This document shows positions 12,301-22,492 of a stretch of 64,000 bases of DNA, in pieces. Both the position numbers and the translations under genes were made by a program. Source of the DNA: Selaginella moellendorffii (taxonomy: Eukaryota > Streptophyta > Lycopodiopsida > Selaginellales > Selaginellaceae); assembly GCF_000143415.4 (NCBI RefSeq), contig NW_003314267.1, positions 2,521,839 to 2,585,838 on the forward strand, in the 5' to 3' direction. The notes beneath the pieces are model-generated. The model did no database searches. It had not been told where the DNA came from and saw only the letters and a program-made list of their open reading frames with translations. Each line of letters opens with the position of its first letter. Position 1 is the first letter of the stretch.

Positions 12301-13914
12301 ATGAAGTACAAAAGTGAGAGGAATGGATGAAATATAAGGAAATATGAGATAAGGGGCAGAAGCCTCAAAGTCACACTTCGCATGATTGTGCTGCAACCAA
12401 TCCATACCAAGGATGAGGTCAAAAGTTGACATCACTTGCAATGACTATAACCCAAGCACGAGATTGCCCACATGCACAACTAAGTCCACTTCATCCCATG
12501 CACATGCATGTGTACGATCATTGCCATAAAAAACTCTACCACACAACACAAGTGTAGATAGCAATGTGTGGCAATAGGTCGAGCAATAGAAGATAAATTT
12601 GAATCTATATCAACCAACATGGAGAGAATAATAAGAAACCTCTTGTTATAAAAATGAACTTGGAAAGTAAACACTGAATGAACTAGTGCCGAGTAAACCC
12701 TTTGATAATACTCTTGAAAGAAAGATGGAAAGGTCACTAACTTATTCATGCAAGGTCCCTCTGTTACTTGTGTGATTCCTCGTTTCCCAGATACATCTCG
12801 GTATCCAGACCCTCCACTACAGCAACACTAATAGAACGTTGTTAACACCAAGGTCTCCACCTAGGAAATGGAGGCTACTAATCTGGAAAATGCTGACAAC
12901 GCTGATAAGTGTGACCAACTTCATCATATACTTAGCAATGAACATCACGGCCACGACCACATCCTCTCCCTTGTTTTTAGGCTCGGATAGTAGTAGCATC
13001 AACTTTCATTGGAACAAGACCATCACCCATAGAAAGTGGAACTGAAGGATGTGTAGCAAAAAGTGGAAGAGGTGACATCTCATAACGTTGTATCAAGCGA
13101 AGAACATCATCAAGGGTGGCTAGAGCAAGTGTATACATAAGTCTGACAAGATCTTGATGAAGTGTTAACCACAACATTCCTAACTTGATCCACTCTGATA
13201 TATTTGGCTTCGCACGAAGCAAGAGGCTTTAGAAATGAACACCAAATTGCATCACCAACTCAAATGTCCCTTAACAAAGACAATGCAGTTATTGGAAGAT
13301 GTCATCAGAATTTTCGGCATGTCAGAATGTGTGTTTGAAGACATCCGGGAGAACACTATAATCCCTACGAGTGGTTGCACTCAAACCATTGTACCACTAC
13401 AGTGTCATCCTTTAAAGACATGTGGGAAACTCATGCAAATATCAAGCATCATCCTAAAAATGATATATGGCAATCACTGTGAAGTGATCAAACCAATAGT
13501 ACATATTATCCCCAAGATTCCCACAAAAGAATTTTGGCCGAATGCAAGGATTGGCATCAAGAGCAAGAGGAGTTATACCACATGTTGTGAATATCATTAT
13601 CAACTGAGTTTGGTTGTTTAATTGCAAGCACATAGCATCAAGCAATTGTACCAACTACTGCTCTAGAGTTAAAGGAGAAAGAAACTACTACTTTGCCATG
13701 AAGATGAATGAAAAAGAAAGAGTTAAAGAAAAAAAATGAAAAAAAACTAGAAGGAAAGGGAGATTTAGATAATGCAAAAGCTAAATCCTAGAAAGAACAA
13801 AAGAAAGGAAATGGAAAAAGCTAGATTTAGATGTAGATCTAAACTAAAATTCCAAATCTAAGCACTCTTTAAAGACAATCCAAAGTGCCCCTCATCTCCA
13901 CCAATGTGAATGCA

Positions 13915-14080
13915 TACAATATGGAAAGGGAATATAGAAAATATGTATATCAATTAACCCAAAAATCCTAATTTATATACAAGAGTGAGTGGTCCAGATT
14001 GAAACCAATCCGACAACTACCAAAATCCCATTGCACTAATATTAGTATATGGCATCATAGCTGTACACTTGGACCTCACA
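13915..14080 (-). repeat. 5' LTR of gypsy element 1
   Basis: Short LTR of about 165 bp, TG...CA ended. On the element strand it is followed by TTGGTGGAGATGAGGGGC, which may be the primer-binding site because it begins TGG; the tRNA is not identified. Confidence 0.78.
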
Positions 14081-15639
14081 ATAGAAAATAAAATTTAAGA
14101 TGATTTCTTAATAGAATATTTATTGTTGATATATCTAATATTATCAAATTTTATCTTTTCAATTTGATAGATATATCTGAAATGAAAAATACATTAGATT
14201 TAATCTCATTTTATAAGTAGCACTTCTAAGAAAACTTTAGTGGGATTAGGGTTTAGGGTATCTCTTTAGTAGCTAAAAAATAACTTTGCCAAGCTTCTAA
14301 TATCATAGCTCCTAAACTAAAGTTGAGCAAGCTTTAGTGCTATGGTTGTAAGAGCTATGGCCAGGTTATGGCTGCTATGCCATGATCAGGCTCAATGTTG
14401 TGAATGCGATTGCAAGTATTAAAAATTACTTGTCATTAAATACTTTTAAATGTTATTTTTTTACTATCATGATAGCAAGAGGTCGGTATTTCTAGATCCT
14501 TTATCAGTCTCCACTCAACCTAATTGAGAAATTGGTTATTACATGTGGATTTGGCTAAAAGAGTATAAAAATGAAATTTCTAAATGCTATTAGTCAAGCA
14601 TATTTGATCTAGTTAAAGAAATTCATTAATTGATTTGCACTTGCTAGTGTTAGGACCTTTGTGATATTAAGTTTGATCCCTCAATACTTGCTAAATGATA
14701 GTTTATATTATTTGCCAAAACACCCTTGCTATTATACCCTATTTTTTTAGTTTTATTGGTTATTTATGCAAAATCTCTAGATTTGCTAATTAGAATGTAG
14801 AGATTGTCCTAAATATATTAGGCTTATAGTACCTATATCTTCGTATTACGCCACTAATATGTTTAAATAATACTAGATTTTATTTGGCTCTATTTTGCAT
14901 ATTAATCTTGATATTTGGATGTTGGATGCTCTAAATTGTTCTAATGTCATTCCATGCTCCTGTCCCTTCATTCGTTAAGCTGAATGCTCAAAAGTTATTC
15001 TATACTTTGGTTGTTTCAATCTTTGGCTATATGCTTAGAAGTTTGGCTCCATTCTTTCGTTTAGTGGCACAAAGCCTTGAAATTTATATTCCTTTGCATT
15101 GCCTTTGGATATGTGGCCAAAGGTTTACATGTAGTTATCTTATAATAAATCACTATAAAATAAAGGGTGAAAACAAGTTGCCAAATTTAGCACTATCCAC
15201 TAAGAAAGCTACTAGGGAAGAAAATGAGATTGTGCTAGATCAACATTCCATTTGACAACTTACCAACTTACCAATGCAAGTGAAAGCCTCATCTTTTTTA
15301 ACTAGTATGTATTGTAAGAGGATCCACAACATATTTATTAGAATTGGCATTTCAATTGAGTTGAGTAGTATGTTTTCTTTCTCATTGCCTCTTAATTGTA
15401 AAAGCCACCACCATCACCAAGATTGCCACCACTAAGCCTACTTGTAAGCCACAAATTTTTCCTTTCCAATTTGCCAACTTACCTCATCTATCCGACCAAC
15501 ACTGTCTTGGCTTTGAGCTAAATTCCCTCGCCAAGGTTCTCACCTATTGTACCAGCTCCTACTTAATTCTACTTGGTTTTAACTACTCACTACATGAGCA
15601 ATGGAGCATTAGCCATCCATCCACGGATTCCCAAATCTC
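14081..15639. other. AT-rich gene-free region
   Basis: No gene, RNA or known element recognised. The longest open frame (14944-15255, +) shows no family resemblance and is probably chance. Confidence 0.5.
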
Positions 15640-16440
15640 TCCCAATCCCCCTCCCCGGGTTAGATTGAACTTAAAGTTTGGCTACACTCCCTGCAAGCAC
15701 AAGCAGCCAAACACACCAAACCTCCAGGTTCCTAACATCCCTTAGTACAACAAAACTTGATCATGGGACCCTTTAAATCCCAAGCCTTGAGTGCAACACT
15801 TGCTTCAGGATGTTAGGGCAAAACACCATGGCCTGATGGTCTGGTAGTGAGGCACCACTCCATATGAGTCGAGAGCATTACAGTCGGTTTCCCTTCCGGG
15901 AGTGGAAGCTACTCTTGAGCACTTCCTTGGCTGGCCCCTCTAGCACCACCTGAGTCCATGCTCACTCCCACCCAAGGCCCCTCAGTCCCAATTTCAACCT
16001 CAAGTCAGTTTGGAAGCACCACTAGAGATTTCCTTCAAAACTAGTTCCTAAACCTCACTATCTCTATTATACTTTTGGAACCCCCTACAGCCAGCCCCCC
16101 CCCCCGGGAGACACACGCTTTGGGCTTCCACCCCTTGACCTGTATTAGTACTTGGACTCGGTCTCGGACTCGATCTCGGACCCGACTTCAGACTCGGTCT
16201 TGGACTCGATCTAAGACTCTACCTCGGACTCGATCTCAAACTCGACCTCGGACTCAACCTTGGACTCGGTCTCGAACCCGATCTCAGATCTCGAACTCTA
16301 TCTTGAACTCGGTCTCAAACTCGGTCTTGGAGTCGGCCTCAGATTGGATCCCAGACTTTATTTCGAACTCGGTTTCAGAGTCAGTCTTGGACTTGATCTA
16401 GGATTCGGTCCCATTCGATAAACTCTTTATCATTTCAATC
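15640..16440 (-). repeat. LTR fragment related to the nested 55.7-62 kb element
   Basis: Read on the minus strand this stretch parallels the LTR at 55708-57284. The stretch 16410-16140 is the same GA-rich repeat (GAGTCCGAG-type units, seen here as CTCGGACTC). It is followed by the GGAAGCCCAAAGCGTGTG-like block at 16115, CCAAAAGTATA at 16075, and the GTGCTCAAGAG...CGACTG...TGGTGCC...CACTACC string near 15930-15850. The ends are eroded and no partner LTR is seen, so it is a solo or truncated LTR. It includes a poly-C run near 16097. Confidence 0.65.
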
Positions 16441-16692
16441 GTGCTTTTGGGGATCCTTTAGCCTACGACACCTTAGGGAGTTAGTTCCTTACACTACTCC
16501 AATTCTCTGCAATATTATGATTTCTTGAGGATTAAAGATACAATGAAGTGGTTATAAACTATAACTATAAATAATGGTAGTAAATAAGACATTGTCAAGG
16601 ATGCTAATAAGAAGAGGAGGTTGCCCATCTTCCTATCCATCTTAGAACCTTGAAAATAAGCATTTAAGTGTAGATGGTATAAAAGATGATAG

Positions 16693-17735
16693 TGTAAACA
16701 ATTAAAAAGAATGATTTAAGAGATGATTCATTAGAGTTTAAATATAATGGCTTAAATATAAAGAGAAAGGGCCCATAAATAAAAGTGCATTCTTTTTTTG
16801 AATTAGTTAAGGGTTTTAGGATATTTGAGGTTAAACATCCTTGAGTTTGAGTAGTAGTAAGCTAGGTAACTTCATAGGAAGTCTAAATTTATGAGCTTAC
16901 ATTTTTCAAATTAAAAATAATATTTAATAATAATATAATAAATTTAATTTTTCTCAAAAATAACTTACTAAAAATTTAAATAATCAAAAGGAATAGCTAA
17001 AGAAACAATCCATAAAAATTTATATAGAGAAAAAAAGCCTATAAATAAAAGTGCACCCCCCCTTTTTAATTAGTTAAAGGTCTTAGAATACTTAAAGTTA
17101 AATGTCTTTAGTACTAGGTATGAAGTTTAAACTTAAGAGTTTATATTTGGGATATTTCAAGTTAAACATCTTTGGGTTTAAATAATACTAAGTTGGGTGA
17201 CCACCTAAGAGATTCAAACTTAAAAAGTTTATATTTGGGATCTTTAAAGTTATATGTCCTTGGGTTTAAATAGTACTAAATTGGGTGATTTTTTAGGAAA
17301 TCCAAATTTAAAAAACTTACCCAAAGGGTAGAGTATTAAGAGATTGGGGTTGTCAAAAGAATTATAACTCTTAATTTCTATTTAGAAAGGCATGAATTTG
17401 TAAGGAAATATGATGGATTATAAATAACTAAAGGGAATGTCCTAGGAGGTTAAATTTAAAAAACTTATATTTTATAAGGTATTAAAAGAGTGGGGTTGTC
17501 AAAAGAAATGCAACTCTTAACTTCTTTTCACAAGAGTGTGAACTTGTAAGGAAATATGATAAATTATAAGTAATTAAAGAGAATGACTTAAAAGATAATT
17601 TATAAAAGTTTAAATATAAAGAGAAAGGGCCTATAAATAAAAATACACCTCCTTTTCCAAATAGTTAAGGGTTTTAGGATATTTTGATTTGAGAAGTACA
17701 GAGTTGGATGACCTCTTGGAAGTCCAAACTAATGT
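16693..17735 (+). repeat. Tandem run of decayed Cassandra-like TRIM LTRs with 5S-rRNA-like cores
   Basis: At least three decayed copies of the LTR seen intact at 54691-54885. Copy 1 is 16693-16901 and keeps the TGTAAAC start and GCTTACA end, the GAAAGGGCCCATAAA block and a mutated 5S-like core (GTTAAACATCCTTGAG). A second copy spans about 16985-17145, followed by two extra core pieces near 17155-17215 and 17240-17305. A third ends near 17735 (GTTGGATGACCTCTTGGAAG). Between them a roughly 130-bp unit (GGGGTTGTCAAAAGAA) occurs twice, near 17345 and 17490, and looks like the internal domain. Element-internal-element order fits head-to-tail LTR recombination. Confidence 0.7.
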
Positions 17736-18769
17736 ACCAATAAAAAAAAGTTTTGCAAATGAGGAAAAAAACACTAAAAACCTAAGAATAATAAAGACCG
17801 GGAAATAACAAAAGAAATGGGAAAAAGTAAAAGGCAAAGAGGAAAGATTAAATGGCAGATTGAAGGATTATCTATAACTTATATTCATGGCAAAGCAACA
17901 TACTCTTTCTTTAACTATAAAGTAGCAATTGTTACACTTACTAGATGCTATATGGTTGCAACTTACTAATTAGACTAAGTTAATAATAGTATTCATAACA
18001 TATAATGTAGTTCCTCTTGGTCTTACTACCAATCTTTAGATGGTAAATTCAAGGATAAACATATACCCCATGAAATTTTTATTTATCTTCAAAGTTATCC
18101 TTAAACTTTAAATTCTTTATTAGTAAAAATCTATTCAAACTTGTAAACATCGTTTTCCTATAAGATCCAAGAACTAAATTGCACAGCTCATTTTCATCAT
18201 AGAATAACATACTCCTTGAGCAATAATTGGTGTAGTTGCTTAATGCTATGTAGTTGTAATTAATTAATAATACTTAGTTGATTTTGGCATTCATAGCATA
18301 TAGTGTAGCTCTTTCTGCTTTTGCTACCAATACTTTAGATGGCAAATTGAAGGATGGACACCTACCTCATGAAATCTTTAATTTGTCTCTAAAGTTATCT
18401 TCAAATAATCAAATTTTTTGTTAATGGGAATCCACTCAAGCTTGTGAATATTGTCTTCCTATAAGCTTAATCTTTAAATACTCTCCAAGAATTGAATTGC
18501 ATTATCTGTGCTTCTCCAATTGACATTATATTAACAGAAGATGGTAAAACACTAAGAATAGAAGTCATGTAATTATACCTCACATAAGTTGAAAATGGAA
18601 ACACACCGAGAAGCATTAATAAGATCATACCTCACATTATCAAAAAATCAATCTAAAGAGGATATAGTAGTAGAAATAACATTGCCATATGACAATAATG
18701 ACATCCATTATAACCTTAAATGATATACCCTTCAATCAATGATGACATAACATGGTGGAAGAAGGGAAT
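17736..18769. other. AT-rich gene-free region with an internal repeat
   Basis: A block near 17880-18190 (heart: CTTACTACCAATCTTTAGATGG) is repeated imperfectly near 18190-18490 (TTGCTACCAATACTTTAGAT). No coding capacity recognised. Confidence 0.45.
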
Positions 18770-19068
18770 GCAATGAAAATTAAAGGAAAAATACAATATT
18801 AAATCTAGTGAAAGAGAATACAAATCTAAATCTAAAAGAGAACAAAAGAATAAGAACAAAAACACAATCCTAAACACTAAGCAAATCACTAATATAAGAC
18901 TTTGCCTTCCAAAGATAATTTGCATTGCCCCTCAACTCAAATGTGAATATTCAGGATATGGGAATAAGTATGTTAAGGTGTAGACCCCTGCTTATATACA
19001 TGAATGAATGGATTAAATTCAATTCAATAGATCATCCATATACTATACTATTATAATTAGTATATTAT
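18770..19068 (-). repeat. Gypsy LTR and leader remnant (third copy of the 52.8-63.9 kb family)
   Basis: The order of blocks matches the outer end of both gypsy elements: an A-rich leader with AAATCTAAA repeats, then TTTGCATTGCCCCTCAACTC, then TGTGAATATTCAGGATATGG...TTATATACATGAATGAATGG...ATAATTAGTATATTATG. It is strongly mutated; only the 5' LTR and leader of an element on the minus strand remain. Confidence 0.55.
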
Positions 19069-19070
19069 GC

Positions 19071-19131
19071 GCTCTCTCTCTCTCTCTCTCTCTCCCCCCC
19101 CCCCCCCCCCCCCCACCCCCTTATTTATTAA
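19071..19131. repeat. (CT)n plus poly-C microsatellite
   Basis: An alternating CT run is followed directly by a long C run broken by one A. Its length is likely to vary and to be unreliable in assembly. Confidence 0.9.
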
Positions 19132-19686
19132 AATATTATAAATTCATAAAAATCAAATATGCTGCACAGCACAGTAAATTATTTAAGTTATTTGTAATCA
19201 ATTTTTAATAACTTAGAACTAGTAAACCTATTTACAAAAATTATTTATTTAATTTTAAGATAGAATTTTCAAGCTTTAGTGTGAGAGAAAAACAATTAGT
19301 GACTTGCTCTAGAGAAGACAAGAGCACCATCATCAAGTTAATGACATTTGTTCTATTAGTTTACAGAGAAAACTCAAAAGATTGCCTGGCAAATTGATGA
19401 AGTGAAATCTGGTAAGTGTAAGTTAACTGTGGAAGAAGAGTACCTGGACAATAGGTATTTAGAGGTATAGATTGTCATTCTACTTGTATACAATATATAG
19501 TGATTCATTAGTGCATACCAGGTGGAACCTTTAAGCATTTTGTTGATACTATTATTGGTGTACTTTTTATAAAAGCTATTTTCAAGAGTATATATGGCAC
19601 TAAAGGTAAAATAAATATTTATTATTTTTAAACTAATATAAAAATTTATATTGGAAGAAGCGTTTCATATTTTTTTGTCACCCATG
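19132..19686. other. AT-rich intergenic region
   Basis: Lies downstream of the helical gene on the minus strand, so it should include its 3' UTR. Nothing else recognised. Confidence 0.45.
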
Positions 19687-20853
19687 TTAAGTCACACAAT
19701 AAGGATAGTGCCTTCTTTCATCAAATAAACTAGCTACAGTAGCTTCCATTTCACTTGCTGCTTTCACAGCTTCGGCTACTTCGGGTGACTTGTCAAATTT
19801 GAGGTGTGTATTCAATATAAACAGAGCTTCTCTTGGCAATACTTCCGCTGTTAGTCTCTCCGCCAGCTTGAGACACGTCTCCTTATCAGCTTTCTCTAGG
19901 TTGCACCATGCCTCGAATAGCAACGTCACTCCAATATTACACTGCATATCTAGCACACTTCGTAGAGATTCAGGCAAAGGGTAGGAACCTTTGCCTGCTA
20001 GCTCAAACAACATAACAGCCTCGGCATCCATTGGAATCATCTGGGATATGATATAATCGTTTAACTTGAGCAGACCAGCCTTCAAGCCAGATGCTAAAGG
20101 CTCTTTTTTTGCTGAAATATCCCTGCTACAAGTAAATAGTAGTGCTTCAGTTGGATCCACAATCACTTTAGCATGCATGGCTTCTCTTATGATAGAGAAT
20201 ACAACTTCATCACCTGTGGCTGCATCCAAAGCTGATTGATATGCTCGTTCTGGTTCAACCATCTCAAGCAACAAATGGAGAGTTTCTCTCCAGCCATATC
20301 TGTCAACTTTGCAACCGCATGTGCTGATCAATAGTTCTGGATCCACCATACCATTTAATGTGAATGCCTCCTTGCAAATCAACTGCTTAATAAGCATGGA
20401 ATTGTCCAGGTTATTATCCAGGACAACTTGGCTGAACTCTTGTTTTGCCACTAACATTGGGTGTTCCCGAATCATGTCAAAGAAGAGACTTTGCATATAA
20501 CTGCTGTACATCTTCCCCAGATTGCACTTTGATAGCAAGGTAAGCACGTTCAAAAGGACCTTGGGTCCACATTTGTAACCTTTCTTCCTCGTGATGTCCA
20601 TCTTTTCAATGAGCTGTTCAAGTGACAAGTCGAAGATGTCATAGGGATAACTAAGCACCTCTTCAAACGTGTCTTGATCACAAGTCTCATCCAGAGTGTC
20701 CAGAGCTTGCAATGGCAATTTTTCTTTGAGGAACCTCCTTGCCATCCTATTATGCCCCCTGCCCGTGCGCTTGAAAAACGTCCATGCACTCGAGAACGTT
20801 GCCCTATCAATGATTGCATCAATTACCTCGTCTGGGAAGAGATGATGTTCCAT
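19687..20853 (-). CDS. Uncharacterised helical protein, intact copy of a duplicated pair
   Basis: One uninterrupted frame of 388 residues from ATG at 20853 (MEHHLFPDEVIDAIIDRA). The frame stays open ten codons further up but with no earlier ATG. I do not recognise the family. The sequence is rich in Leu, Glu, Asp and Lys, with spaced helices and no signal peptide, membrane segment, zinc motif or P-loop. Pieces such as EALFILNTHLKFDKSPEVAEA suggest a helical-repeat fold (inference). A decayed copy is at about 34085-34803, where coding for the same EALFILNTHLKLD block survives. The gene lies immediately downstream of a PPR pseudogene on the same strand, as its decayed copy lies downstream of the intact PPR gene at 32319. 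Probably lineage-specific; function unknown. Confidence 0.7.
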   Translation of the reverse strand: MEHHLFPDEVIDAIIDRATFSSAWTFFKRTGRGHNRMARRFLKEKLPLQALDTLDETCDQDTFEEVLSYPYDIFDLSLEQLIEKMDITRKKGYKCGPKVLLNVLTLLSKCNLGKMYSSYMQSLFFDMIREHPMLVAKQEFSQVVLDNNLDNSMLIKQLICKEAFTLNGMVDPELLISTCGCKVDRYGWRETLHLLLEMVEPERAYQSALDAATGDEVVFSIIREAMHAKVIVDPTEALLFTCSRDISAKKEPLASGLKAGLLKLNDYIISQMIPMDAEAVMLFELAGKGSYPLPESLRSVLDMQCNIGVTLLFEAWCNLEKADKETCLKLAERLTAEVLPREALFILNTHLKFDKSPEVAEAVKAASEMEATVASLFDERRHYPYCVT

Positions 20854-20883
20854 GGCAAGCCCATCACAAAACTCTCTACTCAA

Positions 20884-22408
20884 CTATGCAGTGTTCACTG
20901 TCACATACAAAACCAGATCTCCCTTTCCCTGCATCTTCTTTGCTGAACCAGCCCTTCTTGCTAAACCCTTCTTGCTAAATACCCTTCTTAGCTTCCTCTC
21001 ATGATCTCTTTGTTTGTTCTTTAGAAACTTGGGAACATCTCTTACTGGGCTGGAGCGGAAGAGAAGGACGAGAGAGTGCTTGTTCCGGACCTTGGTTCGC
21101 TGACAAGTATCCATGACAGGTAAGCTTGCGCATAAGTTCTTCGTGAAAAAAGATGTGTTCTTGCTGCTCCAGCTTCGTCCGGACGACACTTCCCCATCAG
21201 CGGTGATGAGATTCTCGGCCTCTTTCAACCGCCCAGCTCTTCCAAGAAGATCCACGGCGCAAGCGCGGCGGCCTTCTTGCCCAGGACGCCTCCATCGCTC
21301 CCACGCAACCCAGCGCCTCCTCCGTCCAGGAATCCAGATTGCCGGCGCGCAGAGAGAATGCTCAAGAAGGTGATAGCGTTTGAATCGACGCCTTCTTGCT
21401 GCATCCGGCGGAAGAGAGCGAGGGATTCTTCGCCGCGGCCGTGGTGGGCGCACGATTCTATCATGGAGCTCCACGAGATCACGTCCCTGTGCTGGCCGCT
21501 GCGAAATATTCCCAATGCAGTGGTCTCCAGGAGGCCAGATCGATCTTCTCGAGAAGCGTTCTTGATCTCCAAGAAGGATGAAAAGCCCGATCCAACAATC
21601 CTGGAGTGGATTTCCCGGACGCTACTCAAGGAATCAGAGCAGGCATTCACGATCGCGACGAATGTGACTCTGTCTGGCTTCACACCTTCCAAATCCATCC
21701 TGCACAAGAGCTGGAACGCCTCCTCCTCGCGGCGTCGTCCAGGAAACGGCATCTGGACGCTTCATCTCGAAGAGCCGGAGCGCAGCACCGATTCTGCTAC
21801 CCTGCGCTAGCGCCGCGATCGTCGCGTTCCCAAGATAAGTTCACGTCCGATTCTCACGTGCTGGAAGACGCTACAGGCTTCTTGAATTTTCCCGCTCTTT
21901 GCAAGCATCTCGGGCGAGGATCTCATTCTCTCGATCCAGACGCCGATCGCCGTGCACGCGCCAATCGCTGTGCTGAAGCTAAATCCATCCGGCCTCACTC
22001 CCATCTGATGCATCCTCCAGAAAAAATCTCCAAGCCCCTTCTCCCCTCCCCATTCCAAGAACACACAGCCATGAGCGAATTCCACACATCGCTGTCGATC
22101 TCCTGCTCTTGGCACGAGAGCGATCTCGCCTCGTCAATCCAGCCTCATCGGCCATACGCATGGATCAGCGCCGCGAAGCAATCCATGGCCTCGTCGAAAT
22201 GCCCGTGGCGGGCAAATGCCGCGATGGCGCTGTTCTTGGCGGCTATGGCGGCCAAGCACGACACCATCCTCGAGGCTGCCGCATCTGGCGTACATTTCCA
22301 GTAGGAGATTGGCGATGAATGTGTTGGTGGTGTGGCCATCGTGATCTATTAGGGCGTGGAGCTTCCTGCCATCGCCAAGGCTTCACTAGGCAGCCATAGC
22401 CATAGATC
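20884..22408 (-). pseudogene. PPR pseudogene, decayed copy of the gene at 32319-33989
   Basis: Read on the minus strand, this stretch follows the intact PPR gene almost base for base. It begins with the GATCTATGGCTATGGCTGCC block near 22405 and passes through blocks coding GMGRGE, MHQMGVRPDGFSFSTAIGAC, MDLEGVKPDRVTFVA and SSMIESCAHHGRGEESLALF. It has in-frame stops, an 11-bp loss near the start (the CAGTGCCACAG block is missing), other indels, and missing segments in the middle and end. Fragments change frame repeatedly, so no full protein can be made. It is the left-hand member of the inverted duplication described in the findings. Confidence 0.85.
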
Positions 22409-22492
22409 CAGCAGGTGAAAATTTATAGAAGCTCAATATCTTTCTTTAGCTATAGGTTAGTATATAGTTTTTCAACGGTTGCCTTGTCGACA

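Larger units (their letters stand above)
9169..14080 (-). mobile_element. Decayed Ty3/gypsy LTR retrotransposon (element 1)
   Basis: The element reads on the minus strand between LTRs at 13915-14080 and 9169-9332. In element order I see a gag remnant (about 13650-12980), a weak zinc-knuckle region (DEVGHTYQRC near 12900), an aspartic-protease block FDLILGMDWL near 12420, reverse transcriptase (SIHFYIDYCPLNEVTIS near 11900, FINDVLI near 11610), RNase H (NYSMMEKECLAVVETL near 11030), integrase (about 10380-10040) and an integrase C-terminal tail (about 9800-9420). Order PR-RT-RH-INT is that of Ty3/gypsy. The YXDD-type motif is mutated (FIND) and there are many stops and frameshifts, so it is dead. 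A candidate target duplication AATAG is at 9164-9168 and 14080-14084. Confidence 0.85.

Noticed and set aside
14944-15255. Open frame of about 100 codons in AT-rich sequence
   Set aside because: No homology-like blocks, no good context, and no related copy in the window.
22415-22492. Longer N-terminus for the Crinkler/RHS-like protein
   Set aside because: The upstream open stretch begins with GTG and has no ATG; 22493 is the first ATG in frame.
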